A stretch of DNA of 64,000 nt, from contig JACAXG010000007.1 of the NCBI GenBank assembly GCA_018881555.1, forward strand, positions 16,225,235-16,289,234, given 5' to 3'. The notes beneath the pieces were generated by a model, which was not told where the DNA came from, made no database searches, and was given only the letters and a program-made list of their open reading frames with translations. Every line of letters starts with the position of its first letter. Position 1 is the stretch's first letter. Shown piece after piece: positions 32,736 through 43,871 of the stretch. The DNA is from Amblyornis subalaris. Taxonomy: Eukaryota; Chordata; Aves; Passeriformes; Ptilonorhynchidae. A program made the translations under genes and the position numbers.

Positions 32736-35700
32736 AGAATCCTAATTTTTGGTTTGCTTAAACTCACGCCTTGAACTGGGACACATAGGACAGGCTTGCT
32801 CTTCTCCTGCCTGGTCAGGGCACTTGTCTGAGGGTCACATAGGTGAACCACTTATATGTACAGCTTACAAGCCTCTGAACTCCTGCTTTTTCTGACTCAC
32901 AATCAATAAATGGCACACAGTGACTTCTGATGTTTACTTAAAATAATTTGATTTAAATACCCATTAAACTATTGTGAAGGCCAAGACCAAGATTCATAAA
33001 TCTAGGGACAGAGAGCGAATGTGCAGAACACAAAGAAGAAATGGAGCTATAGGAGATAAATTCACAATGCAATAATGAGAGATTAAACAGTTGATATCAG
33101 TATGATTGATGAGCTTTATCATAGAAAAATTGCAAAAGCTCTCTGATTTCTTTTAGAAAATTATTATGGGTATCAAAACCTCAGAATTTATTATTCTGAT
33201 AGATACCACATGTGAATTCAAGAATCTTTTAGCATAGTGACAAGAGCCNTCCTATCAGGACAACATGCATTTCAAAGACTCAATATGCATTTAGCTGCCT
33301 TCATTAGAAGAAAACTGTATATATCAAATATGAAATATTGAAATAGCAGTACTGGATATGAGTTCAAATTAAGCACACTCTCCCTTTTCATAGGCCATAT
33401 CCAGATGAGGACAAAAATCTTTCACTTAAATTGGTTTTGATATTCCTATACTATGAAGTCCCAAATCTAGTAATGTTTTTTCGTAGAACCCTTAGTTTCA
33501 GCGGGAAGCACTATATAGGTCTTGCTACACAATGCATTTTCTGTCAAGTGTATCCATCAGGCTATAACAGGAATTGTCTCTGTTTTTCTCTACCAGAAGA
33601 ATGCTTTTCTCTATCTGATTCCCCTGCAAACTAAAACTTTCCTGTGTCTTACTTCCAAGCTGTTGCATTCACTCCTTGCTGTGGTTTTTGCTGGCACATG
33701 CTCTGTCCCATAGAGCTGCTCACCAGTGCTGCTTTGGCAATTCAGTGCAGGTGCAAGGCCAAAGAGTCATCTTCCACACACAAAGATTTAAATCATTCCA
33801 GGAACTGTTGGTTCCTGAGTGTGTGGAAGGGGCACAAGAAGACAAAGCTGGCTACACAGACCCTTGAATAGGTTAGAAGAGCCTTAGGGCACCCAGAGGC
33901 TGTTCAAGCAGAAGGAGCCACCCACACTTTGCCCATTGCACTGATGCCCTGTAAAAGTCAGAGCTCAGAATGATGTACTCTCTGGAAAGAAAAGTCTTAA
34001 AATGACTCAGAACACGAGACACACATTTCAAAACACTTCTCTAATTGCACCATGCCTGTCTCCCGCCTCCCTCTCTTACACTTCCCAGTGAAGCAGTGAT
34101 TTCCTGTGGAAAAGCATGCTAAAGACATGCTTCATTAGAGGCTCAGTTCTTCAGCATGCTCAGGGACTCAGTGGCTCAGAGCGGGTGCACTGCAAGTGAC
34201 GCTCTGCGATGCCACGCTCCAGCCGAAGCTGTGAGTGTCGTTGCACGCTGTACAGAGTGTGTTTGTTGTAATGCAATATGAGCCAAAGTTCTGTGCTGAA
34301 AAAATGGCAGTTTTTTACCTGCAAATTGTAAACATAGGCTGCACAAACTGTGAGCCACAGATGAAGGCTTCCTGGAGTCCTTCGGAAAAAATACAACACC
34401 TTGTTTCAAAAATAACAGCAGATAGAAAGCAGCTCTGGCAGAAACAAGGAGAGCAAAAGGGAAATCAGGTTCCTGAGAATGTCAAAGCATCTTTGCCACC
34501 AGTTCTGAATTCGTCTGTTTTTACAGTGTTGCAATTCACAGAGAATAGACAAATTTCCTGATTCTACTTCCTGGTGTAATTCTAACCAGGTACTCTTGTA
34601 AGGATCTCTGATCCCCAATTTGCCCTGTCAGTTTCATTTGAAGTTAATAAGGTATGTGGTGTGGGAACTGTACCCATCCAATCTACTATGATTCTTTAGG
34701 CTGTGAGATAAATACACTGAATTATTGCACATTGAAAGGGATCATCATGCAGTGACAGAGGAAATGGCAAGGCAGCAGAAATCAAGGAAGGATTTAAAGT
34801 AGGTAGATCTGAAGGGTGAAAGGTTGCACCAGGCCTCCGGTATTTCCAGACAGCTGTTTTAAAATGTGTGTAGCTTAGTCATAATTGGAAGTTTGAGATG
34901 TCATTTTTGATTCTTGCTTGTTTTGATGATTGCCAACTCTACCAAACATGTTTTTTAGATGGAAAACAAAAGAGAATGATCATTAGTGGCTTACGCACCG
35001 GCACTGGATGTCATTAAATAATTAGCATTTTCCAGTCTGCAGAGCTACAGCATTGACATCTCTGTTATTCTAGGTACACTAAGAGAATGTCAGTAATTTA
35101 TGGATTGTATCATATGTAATGAGTTTGTAGCATAGTGTTTTCTAGATTCACTCTACTGATAACATGCACCTTAGATGATACAACTGCATCGGTTCGTTAA
35201 CTGGCAGTACCTTCCAAATGCAGCCAGTCTTCTNTTACAGGTTGTGTTGGTCTTTTGTGACAAAGAGTTATAAGCTCAAATGAAATAAAAAATGAGGTAC
35301 ATTTTTATCCCAGATCTGAATTAATGATTTCTTGATTTTTACAGGAAGATCTTAATGAATTTTCTAATTTTGTTTTCTGATATTACTNATTATTCAAGGA
35401 TGATATAATAACATTCAGAATTTAGGCCCCATTCTTCATGTATTTCTATCTAAAGTGGGTTTAACCCAATTCCTAATGAACTGTCTTGTTATTTTCATTG
35501 TATTTAGAAATGAAATGNAAATTTCTAAAAGAAACTGATGGGTTTTAGTTCCTACAAGCTACAGATGTTAATTGGGATCCAGGCGATGTTAGGTTTTTTG
35601 GTAGGTTTTTTTAATCTCAGCATCTAGAACTTAAAGGTAAGGTTGTTAACTGCCTTTAATTAGAAAATTGACTTTACATTCTCTGACATTTGCTTCACAT

Positions 35701-36777
35701 TTTTTTCCACACTTAACTGAGTGAGAATTAATTTGGAAATGATACAAGGTAAGATGTCATTTTCCAGTTGCATCTGATTGTGACTATTCTCTTTTTAAAG
35801 AAGGAAATATTAACTGCCTGTCTCTGTAGATGCATCTCTTATCTTGATGTGATTCTCTGAGCTGCCACTACCTTCCTGGTGCCCACATTCCACAGCTGCC
35901 TGGGAACCTCCCCACGCAGTTTCACAGGAGGGGAACACTCCCTGTCTTGTGCAGGGAACCCCACAGCAGCACTCACCAGCTGACAAACAGCATGAGCATT
36001 AATTGTTTTCTACATCCGTTTGTGTGCCAAATCTAGCTGCTTTCTGGCTCTGAAGAAAATTGCATACAAAATCAATAAGCTCAGGGAAAATGGCTATAAA
36101 AATACAATTCTTTAAGTGGAAGGAAAGTAAATTGCCTATACTGCTCAGGTAGTTTTGAATTTGTTGCCTGTTTCCATATGAGAGATTTCCTTCCCAATAA
36201 CTTAAGTCTCAGAAATTATTGTTAGTCCGTGTAGGCTTAAAAGTCTGATGCATTAATCTTTATATATGTTCCTTTCTATTGCCTCTTGCTTTATTTATGG
36301 AAATCATTTTGCTGGAGTAATACCATAAGCTATACAACTTGTTTTCATGAGGAACTGAAGCTGTAAAAAATAACTCAAAATAAAACTAGACATGAAATAT
36401 CATTTGAAAAGCACCACATAACAATTACAAATATTTATTACTTGCAATAAATATTGCTCCAGTTTCTATGTAGGTGAAGCTTTTTAATACTGCTACAAGC
36501 CACTATTTATATGTCTTCTTTATCATCCAGGAGTTTAAAACCTCTCAAGNGCCTCCTCCTTACTTTGAGGATTCACAGGCCACCTAGTATCTTCTAACAC
36601 ATCACCCATCTAAACAATAGATTTACAACTCTGAAAATAGACTACATGCAACNGCTTTGCCCACAGCAGTGGCATTGGGTTTGAATAGAAAAGAAAAACT
36701 TAGTTTGTTGCAAAAGTAATGTAACTAAATCTCAATTGAATGGCATTAAAATATAATATGAAAGGTCATTATTTACC
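32736..36777. other. Unique AT-rich non-coding DNA
   Basis: No recognisable exon or transposon. Overlapping frames at 33.4-33.9 kb and on both strands at 34.16-34.6 kb carry no motif. A small GC-rich island at 35.86-35.99 kb is unexplained. Confidence 0.55.
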
Positions 36778-36937
36778 TCCAGTACCTCATTAGCTGTTCT
36801 CAAACTGGTTTGATTCTTTTAGACTTTCAGTGTGCTCCAAGCTCATATACCAGCGAGCCAGACACTCAGCTTGGAAGAAACCTCCAGAAGAGTAAGTACT
36901 GTAGATGTGATAGTGTTTGCAGAGCCTGGGCCATGAA
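36778..36937 (-). other. Possible exon with splice-like borders, not recognised
   Basis: In minus-strand sense, 'attctcctttag' ends at 36938 and is a good acceptor, and 'ctggag/gtaaat' at 36778 is a good donor. Between them one frame is open for about 48 codons, reading 'SSGGFFQAECLARWYMSLE' in the middle, then stops at 36790, about a dozen bases before the donor. A stop so close to a donor would make it a non-coding or terminal coding exon. I do not recognise the protein. Splice-like borders are common by chance. Confidence 0.12.
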
Positions 36938-38089
36938 CTAAAGGAGAATAATGAAATAAGATAATTGAATGCGTGCAAATAAACTGAGCTTGATTTGCAT
37001 CTGTATCTCTGGAGCTGGGTACGCAAATAGCGATCTTTATGCACTAATGTTGCACCTGCACGAATAATCAGAAACATTTTTCAGGTGCAAGATACCTTTG
37101 CCTATGTATGAATGCGAAACTTTAATTTAAAAAAAATGAAACCAGCACCTCTAAAACCTGTGAAGAGTTGCTGNGGTACTGAGGAGAGGGAGTTAAGAAA
37201 TTGTGATTTAGTTGGCATCCGAAAACCTTCTTCCAAACTTTTCTCATTATCTGTCATCCTAGGAAGTATCTCCAAGCCTTATTCTGTTCCCACCCATGTT
37301 GCTGCAATCACACAAAGTTACTATTACTGTAACCCTGTGGGCACCACGTGTGTCTCACTGTGGTGCTGTATGCACGGGATGTATGATGTCAAAAATGTAT
37401 CAGGGTATTCTGCATATCTTTCAGGACTGAAATACTCTAATAGTAAGAGAATACTCTGATCCATCAGATTTACAGATATCGAGGGANTTGTACACCTGCC
37501 TGATTTAAGCACACTGACATCACCATCAGCCATCTTTCATGCTCACAGTAAGAACTGTATGTGAACTCTGTGATGTAAATAATACTCTCTTATCTGTCAT
37601 CCCTGCCTATCCACACTAAAAGNGCAGATGCTATTCCCAGAATCTGTTCACTAGACTGCTAATTAAAATACCATTTCTACTAGTGAAACTCTGAAAACAC
37701 AGCATTTTCTGATTTTGTTTTGAAAACAATGCAAAAAAAGTGCTGCATTAATAAGGTACATAAGTTGTTGTAAAAGTGACTCAAATCTGATCCATACCCA
37801 GCATTTATGAATAGAATTATAAACAGCTTCATTTTGTGTTTTTCACAAACAAGATTAAGCTTTGCTGTCATTGATCAGAGCCATGTTTCACTGGCCCAAA
37901 TCCTTATCTAAACATGCTTCTTTCAGTGGTAGATAGCAGCATCAACATTCAAATTAATTAATTTACAAAACACCATGTAAACAGCTCAGAATAATTTTAA
38001 ACCTCTTTCAAACTGGTTTATCATTTCAGTACTGATAAAATAAAGCACTAATATGCTTTTGACTCTTCAGTACCCTTGCCAAATATTTT
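36938..38089. other. Unique non-coding DNA
   Basis: Nothing recognisable. The 115-codon plus frame at 37112-37459 has no motif and begins at a non-ATG-rich A tract. Confidence 0.5.
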
Positions 38090-38280
38090 CATAGAATCAG
38101 AGAATATCTTGAGTTGGAAAGGGCCCACAAGNATCACCAAAGTCCAGCCCCTGGCCCTGCACAGGACACCTCAAGAGTCACACCGTGTTCCTGAGAGCAC
38201 TGTCCAAACACTTCAACTCTGTGAGGCTTGGTGCTGTGACCACTTCCCTGGGGAGCCCGTTACAGTGCCTGGTAGTTAGT
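38090..38280 (-). mobile_element. CR1 LINE 3'-end fragment
   Basis: The left edge reads 'catagaatcagagaatatc' and then 'gagttggaaagggcccac', the complement of a diverged CR1 3' end. It is followed by the 'agtccagcccctggccctgc' and 'cacttccctggggagcccgt' blocks seen in CR1. The fragment is short and stops matching at about 38280. A weak plus-strand CR1-like stretch ('tttttaagaacaggttaaac', near 38.39 kb) follows but is too diverged to call. Confidence 0.85.
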
Positions 38281-40091
38281 TTAGCATCCAGTTAAAAGTT
38301 TAGTCCTATTAGCCTCAGTTTATGTCATGAAATGGTAACCAAATACCTGACAGGTGCCCCAGAGAAGATATGGAAGNTTCTTTCTTGGCAAGTTTTTAAG
38401 AACAGGTTAAACAAAGATGGAGCAGTGCTGGCCAACATGCTGCCTTTGCGGGAGCTGAACTGAACTTGATATTGCTCCCTTGTTAGCCTGCAGACTGGAA
38501 ATGGCCTGTGATTGTTAGAGGTTTTTTATAAAATAATCAAAATAACAAAAAGATACAACAAATTGAATATTCCTGCTTCCACAAGCAACAAATATTTTCA
38601 ATGAAGGAAAATGCAAGTAAGAAATGTATGCTCCCAGGCCAGTTAGCTTTCCAAACGAGCCTTTAGAAAATCTCCAGATGAAAGTGTGGCAAGTCTGAGG
38701 TTAAAACAGCAGATCCTATACTCCCACATGAGGACTGTGAGTGTTAAGCACACCAGTCCAGCTGGCATGAAGAAACATCTTTCAAAGACCAATGCTGAAA
38801 TGTTCATGGGAGCTGTAGGCTTAGGAGTTTGAATTTTGGTAAGTTGTAAAAGGAAAGAGTGCTAAGTATTTCCCACGGTACGTGGCTGCTCACAGATGCT
38901 CGCCTTGCCAGAGGTACCTGACAAAGCTCAACAGAGAGAGCACTTGGGCTGGACAAATGAGTATCTTCTAATGCAACAGATTTAAATGTAAAACTCCCAG
39001 CAAGGAACACAATCCTGCAGCTGGATTAATCTTCTGCTGTATCTTGTTCACTACAAACCATGATGCACCCAAACCTGGACACACTCTCTTGCCAGACCCA
39101 CCACCTCTNCTCGCATTCCCTGTGTCTGGTATCCACCAGACCCTGTCTACCACTTCTATGTCCAATGAAGAAAACCAGCCTGTTTCCCCCAAGTGCATTG
39201 TGCACGGGCCCAGCAGTACAACATACAACAGCTTGCAAACTACCTGGCAGTCACTGAGTGCAAACACGTCTTCGTATGATTCTGAATAGGCAGCATTTTA
39301 ATATTATCCCATAAAAATACAAATTTGATGTTTAAAGTTCTCTACTGACTATTTGGTTTGTTCATTTTTCAGTATTGCCTGCTATCAAATTTGTAACAAT
39401 TTTGTTTTGCTTTGTACAGCTTCTTGCATGATAGGCCTCTGTTGCAGGATGAGGATCAATGCCTAAATATTCCATTTGTGTAAATGGTAATTAATGACTT
39501 GAAGAGTTTGTGCTCATCTTTGCAGTGCATTTGGGTTATACAAACATTTTTCTGAATGCTGGCAGCTGGCAGAATACTGGTAAATAATGAATAATACAAC
39601 TTAGTTAATAACAGAAAACCAAACACATTGATTTTATTACAAATCAGCTGTTGGTACTNGCAGAAAGCAGTATCTTTCTCCATATTGCTAATTACTTCAA
39701 AACATCAAAAGCTTTGAGCACTCTAAATTTCATAGCTTAATTACTCAAATGGAGAGAGATTTGCATTTCAGGTAGACAGACCCACTGAAATCAGACTGCT
39801 ATTATCACTTTATTTTGACACCTAATTACAAATAAGTACTTTGGGTCAGATGACTGATTGCATCCAAGATCTGCTGACACAGCAGAAGGGCAGTAAAATA
39901 AGGAAAAAGTCAGCTTAAAGTCATCTTTAAGAGCTCACACATCTCAGCATAATTTAAAGTTTTAGATATGCCTGCAATAGCCTTCAGAAAACAATTATTC
40001 TAAGCAAAGATTTTAGCATTTCAGCAGCACTTCAGCCACTCCGTCTTCTCACCATGTACTTCTACACTCTCTGAATCAGGGCTTTCTACTC
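38281..40091. other. Unique non-coding DNA
   Basis: No exon is recognised. Frames overlapping on both strands at 38.97-39.29 kb mirror one another and lack motifs. Confidence 0.5.
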
Positions 40092-40948
40092 GGTTTGTGT
40101 GGCAACCCAAAACTTCTGGTAGTGAGGGGACTACAGGGGCGACCTCTGTGAGAGGCTTCCAGAAGCTTCCGCATGTCCGGCAGAGCCAATGCCAGCTGGT
40201 TCCAAGATGGACCTGCTGCTGGCCGAGCCCATCAGCAACGGTGGCAGTGCCTCTGGGATAATGTGATTAAGAATAAAAAAAAGCTATTTTGCAGAAGCAA
40301 TTTGCAGCCAGTGAAGGAAGGAGTGAGAATACATGAGAGGAACAACTACACGGACACCAAGGTCAGTGCGGAAGGAGGGGGAGAAGGTGCTCCAGGACCC
40401 AGAGGACACATTCCCCTGCTGCCTGTGGTGAGGACCATGGTGAAGCAGCTGCACCCCCGCAACCCATGGACGTCCATGGTGGAGCAGAGATCCACCTGCA
40501 GCCTATGGAGGACATCACAGCAGAGCAGGTGAAGGCCCAAAGGAGACTGTGTCCATGTGGGAAGCACATGCTGGAGCAGGCTCCTGGCAGGACCTGTGGA
40601 CCTATGGAGTGAGGAGCCCATGCTGGAGCAGGTTTGCTGGCAGGACTTGTGACCTCATGGGGAACCCACATTGGAGCAGTTCATGGGAAGGATCACATTG
40701 GAGAAGTTTGTGGAGGACTGTCTTCCAACGGGAGCAGGGGAAGGACTCCTCTCCCTTAGGAGGAAGCAGCAGCAGAAACAACATGTGATGAACTCACCAT
40801 AACCCCCATTCCCTGTCTCCCTGCACAACTAGGGGACAGGAGGTAGAGAATTGGGAATAAATCTAGGGCCAGGAAGGGGGAAGGAGTGACAGAAGGTGGT
40901 TTTAAGACTTGGATTTACTTCTCATTATCCTACTCTGATTTTATTGAC

Positions 40949-40954
40949 AATAAA
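40949..40954 (+). promoter_or_regulatory. LTR polyadenylation signal AATAAA
   Basis: It sits near the 3' end of the LTR at the position matching the AATAAA of copy A. Confidence 0.55.
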
Positions 40955-41029
40955 TTCATTTAATTTTCCCCAAGATGAATTTTTTTATGCACATGCTGGT
41001 AACTGGTGAGTGATCTCTCTATCCTTACC

Positions 41030-41048
41030 TCAACCCAAGGTCAACCCA
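41030..41048 (+). repeat. Pair of 8-bp direct repeats at a deletion junction
   Basis: 'tcaaccca' occurs at 41030-41037 and 41041-41048, separated by 'agg'. The LTR of copy A has about 100 bases between the corresponding points, so the repeats mark where this copy lost that sequence. Confidence 0.7.
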
Positions 41049-41053
41049 GCACA

Positions 41054-42480
41054 GGCTTGTCCCAATCCCAGGTTTATCCCACTGCCAACTGCCCTGCCAA
41101 GTGCAGGCATGTACAAGATGTGATAGTAAGGAAGCAGGTATGGGACAAGAAATGTGTTGTTTCTGGGGCAGTTGTATCAGGTAACCACAGTACAAGACTG
41201 AGCTGTGTTAAAGCATATATCCCACCTTCTGGTTTTTGTTTTTAACATGAGGAACTGATATAATATCCTATGCAGGCAAATTGCATTTAAAATTTGAGCC
41301 CACCCATTGTGTTTAAAAGCGCTGCCTTTTAAGGATTAGCTACAATTTCATTTGCATGCTGAAAATTCACAGCCACATCCACAGCATGCAAAGTTGCTTC
41401 ATCTCTCTCTTTAGATGGCAATAACTAGAGCCAGTGGTTAAGCAATGGAAGTTCATTCAGAAGTAACATCTGTTTGTACTTCAGATTTCAAATCACATTG
41501 TTGTGTTTGCTTTTCATCAACCCTTCAGCGAAGACGAGCAGTGGCATTTTGCATAATATTCAAGAATTTGCTTATGCAAAACACAGAATAATTACTTGTA
41601 AGATTTTGAAGAAAAATCTCATCTGAGCTCACATTTTCTACTTTCTCATCTAGATATAAAATGTATAAATCTAATATTCCACTCCTTGTCTCCGTCTGAG
41701 CTTTTGTTAGATGACATGTGCTGCTTTGCACATGAAAAGCATAATTTCTGCAAAACTAGCCTCCTTCAGTTCTTTTGGTCTGTGCTGCTCTGTGGCACAC
41801 TGGTTTCATTGACTTCTACNTGGTGCTATTGATCAAATGATCTGTGCTCCTGTGATAATTAGATCCTACAGATTGCTGACTGTAGGACAACTTCTGAGAA
41901 TTTTACTCGATAACCCGCTCACAAGTCCTCCTGGCCCAAACGACACAGACTGATATAATGGCAGAGAGTTTAAAAGAGTTGTGAAAATTATATCAGCTGG
42001 GGATCAGGATAGCAATTTCTCGTACTCACCAAAATATTGAGATTAGAGCAGTGGAAATGCTGAAAGTACAGTGCAGGTGAAGGTGGTTCGGAGGAAATTT
42101 ATACCTGTAACCTGCCGTGGTGACCTGCATGATTCCCCATGCATCTTTGTTCATGCTCTTTGAAGTCCTTCTTAAGGGAAACGCTAGCACAACAAAGGAC
42201 AAGACTATAAAAGTAGAAAATAAATTTCAAATTATAACGATTTTTAAAAGTTCTTCAGGCTTCAACTGAGATTTCCAAAGGTGACCAGTGAATTTATGTT
42301 TCTCATCAGCAACAAAGCAAAAGGCCCTGATCTTCAGAAAAATGCTGAACCACCCAGAATATTTAATATACTACTGAACAGCCTTGGAAAGCTGGGCCAC
42401 TTGTTGCACAAAGGTGAAAAACTTAAAATATCAATTTCATTTGAGTCATACACTCTTATTTTCTAGTTGAGATTTTTTGT
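41054..42480. other. Unique non-coding DNA
   Basis: Apart from the inverted repeat at 41.35 kb I see no gene or transposon. Short frames have no motif. Confidence 0.5.
41351..41392. repeat. Perfect 11-bp inverted repeat carrying octamer-like motifs
   Basis: The arms 'tttgcatgctg' (41351-41361) and 'cagcatgcaaa' (41382-41392) are exact reverse complements, 20 bases apart. The left arm with the preceding base contains ATTTGCAT (the POU octamer, complement) at 41350-41357, and the right arm has the near-octamer ATGCAAAG. It could be a paired transcription-factor site or a chance palindrome. Confidence 0.8.
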
Positions 42481-42800
42481 TTCTTTGCTTCATGAAACAA
42501 TGACAGGCTGCAGAGAAGGTGGGTGGTGTGGAGATTCCTTTGTTCACAGCTGTGTGGACATTTCAGCTGCCCATAGGACTACAGCACGGTACAGGCTGGG
42601 GCTCTCCTAGCCTCAGGTCAAGGCTGTCTATCCCACATCTGCCTGACAGCCAGGGGACATCTGTCCTGGGCCGGTTATGGCACCAGCCCCCATGTGACAC
42701 AGCCACAACACGACCAGAGCTACTGCCAGAAGCTGGTAGCAGCCCTCTCTAACACGGCTGTGCCATCACAAGCGCTGCAGGTGCGGCATCGGTGTGACAC
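42481..42800. other. GC-rich patch, no recognised element
   Basis: A 320-base block of high GC in AT-rich surroundings, open for 77 codons on the plus strand (42519-42752). It includes runs such as 'ccagcccccatgtgacacag'. It does not match the LTR or CR1 copies here. An untranslated exon, a regulatory element or an unrecognised transposon are all possible. Confidence 0.35.
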
Positions 42801-42835
42801 AGGTATTATCTTCTACCACTCAAATGAGAAGAAGC

Positions 42836-42891
42836 AAATTAAAAAAAAGAAATTAAAAAAATGAAAAAGGCATTTAAAAAGCTAAAAAGGG
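42836..42891 (+). repeat. A-rich low-complexity tract
   Basis: 'attaaaaaaa', 'gaaattaaaa' and 'tgaaaaagg' runs follow directly after the GC-rich patch. A tail of a retrocopy is conceivable, but the poly(A) is badly interrupted. Confidence 0.7.
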
Positions 42892-43496
42892 AGAATTACA
42901 CCGAATAACTGGCAATGCTGAGCCTGCAAGTTAAATAGCTGGAGCAGCGATTTAAAGAACAGCAGCTCAGCAATGGTTAAAAGGGAATTAAAAGCAACAG
43001 GTCCTACTCACTGCCTGGTTTTAAAGATTTGCTGTTGAGATTTTTGAGCTTCAAGGCTAAATTCAGGGAAAAAAATGCTTTTTGAGTTGACTGAATGTAG
43101 TATTTCAGATCTTTGGAATGAGAGACATGTCCAGTGCCAAACTCTGCATCCACAAGTGGCTGAGAGCACTGAGGATGTTTAAACATTGACTGCGAGACTC
43201 ACATCTATTTTTCTCAGAATTGAACCAAAGATATTTCCAGGGATGGTCTTATACTACAGACTTCTGTTTGTCACTAAAACAAAATAGATAAAATATTTTT
43301 CATCTATTTAGTTAGCTGTAGACTATTACACCCTCTTGAATTGACAGGACAAAGGGCAATGGGCACAAATTGGGGCTTCACATCCTGAAGCACAGGATGT
43401 TTAAATGTTTCCAGGGATGAAGCATCTACCTCCTCTCAGAGGTTCTCTCTGAACAGCAGGAAACTTTTCCATTTTCAGGATGACCTGACTCAGGTA

Positions 43497-43590
43497 GCCC
43501 GGGGAGGTTGTGGAAACTCTGTTTTTGGAGATATTCAAAATCTGCCTAGACGTGGTCCTGTAAAGGGTGTGTATTCTGCTCTGCTCTGCA
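43497..43590 (+). mobile_element. CR1 LINE fragment, plus strand
   Basis: 'ggggaggttgtggaaactct' followed by 'ggagatattcaaaatctgcc' and 'tagacgtggtcctg' matches the typical CR1 block near the end of ORF2 (Arg-Glu-Val-Val-Glu... in coding sense). Similarity stops before the 3' terminal repeats, so both ends are missing. A weak minus-strand CR1-like stretch ('tttccagggatgaagcatct') lies at 43.40-43.45 kb. Confidence 0.65.
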
Positions 43591-43834
43591 CACCCAGGCT
43601 TAGAGTGATCTACAGAGTGCAGGTATTCTCTTCCCTAATTTTCTTCTTATATTGGGGTGTGGCTTTGACCTCTTGGGGATTTTTTTTAGCTTTCTTTACA
43701 AGACATCATCAGTAAGGTTCACGAAATTGTCCTTTCATTTTGAAAATCTTGGGTCAAACCCTGCTCTGCTCAGAACAATTTGGGGCAAGAACTGGTTAGA
43801 AAAACTACTGTGCCTCCTCTCCCCTTTCTAAGTG

Positions 43835-43871
43835 AAAAAAAAAAAAAAAAGAATATTCATTAAAAAAAAAA
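43835..43871 (+). repeat. Two poly(A) runs
   Basis: A 16-base A run is followed after 'gaatattcatt' by a second run of nine to ten A. No transposon body is recognised upstream. Confidence 0.85.

Larger units (their letters stand above)
40096..41053 (+). mobile_element. Solo LTR of an avian endogenous retrovirus (family 1, copy B)
   Basis: It starts TGTGTGGCAACCC and ends 'gtcaacccagcaca'. The order of blocks is the same as in the minus-strand copy at 8.83-9.90 kb: a 5' region ending in 'ctctgggataatgt', 'gagtgagaat', 'gaggaacaac', 'caccaaggtcagtg', 'gaggaccatggtgaagcag', several 'gctggagcag' repeats, an AATAAA at 40949, and a 3' tail. The segment that normally separates the last 'ctcaaccca' from the terminal 'gggtcaaccc' is missing, so the 3' end is shortened by roughly 100 bases compared with copy A. 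No convincing target-site duplication is visible. No retroviral genes flank it, so it is a solo LTR. More substitutions and the deletion suggest an older insertion than copy A. Confidence 0.88.

Noticed and set aside
32244..32851. Frames of 176 (plus) and 140 (minus) codons
   Set aside because: They cross the old LTR relic, whose repeats lack stops. The translations show no retroviral or host protein motif.
34160..34618. Mirrored frames on both strands (108, 79, 77 and 70 codons)
   Set aside because: Frames open on both strands of the same block usually reflect base composition. None has a motif.
43385..43450. A second CR1 fragment in minus orientation next to the plus-strand one
   Set aside because: Only 'tttccagggatgaagcatct' and a few neighbouring bases resemble CR1, too little to call.
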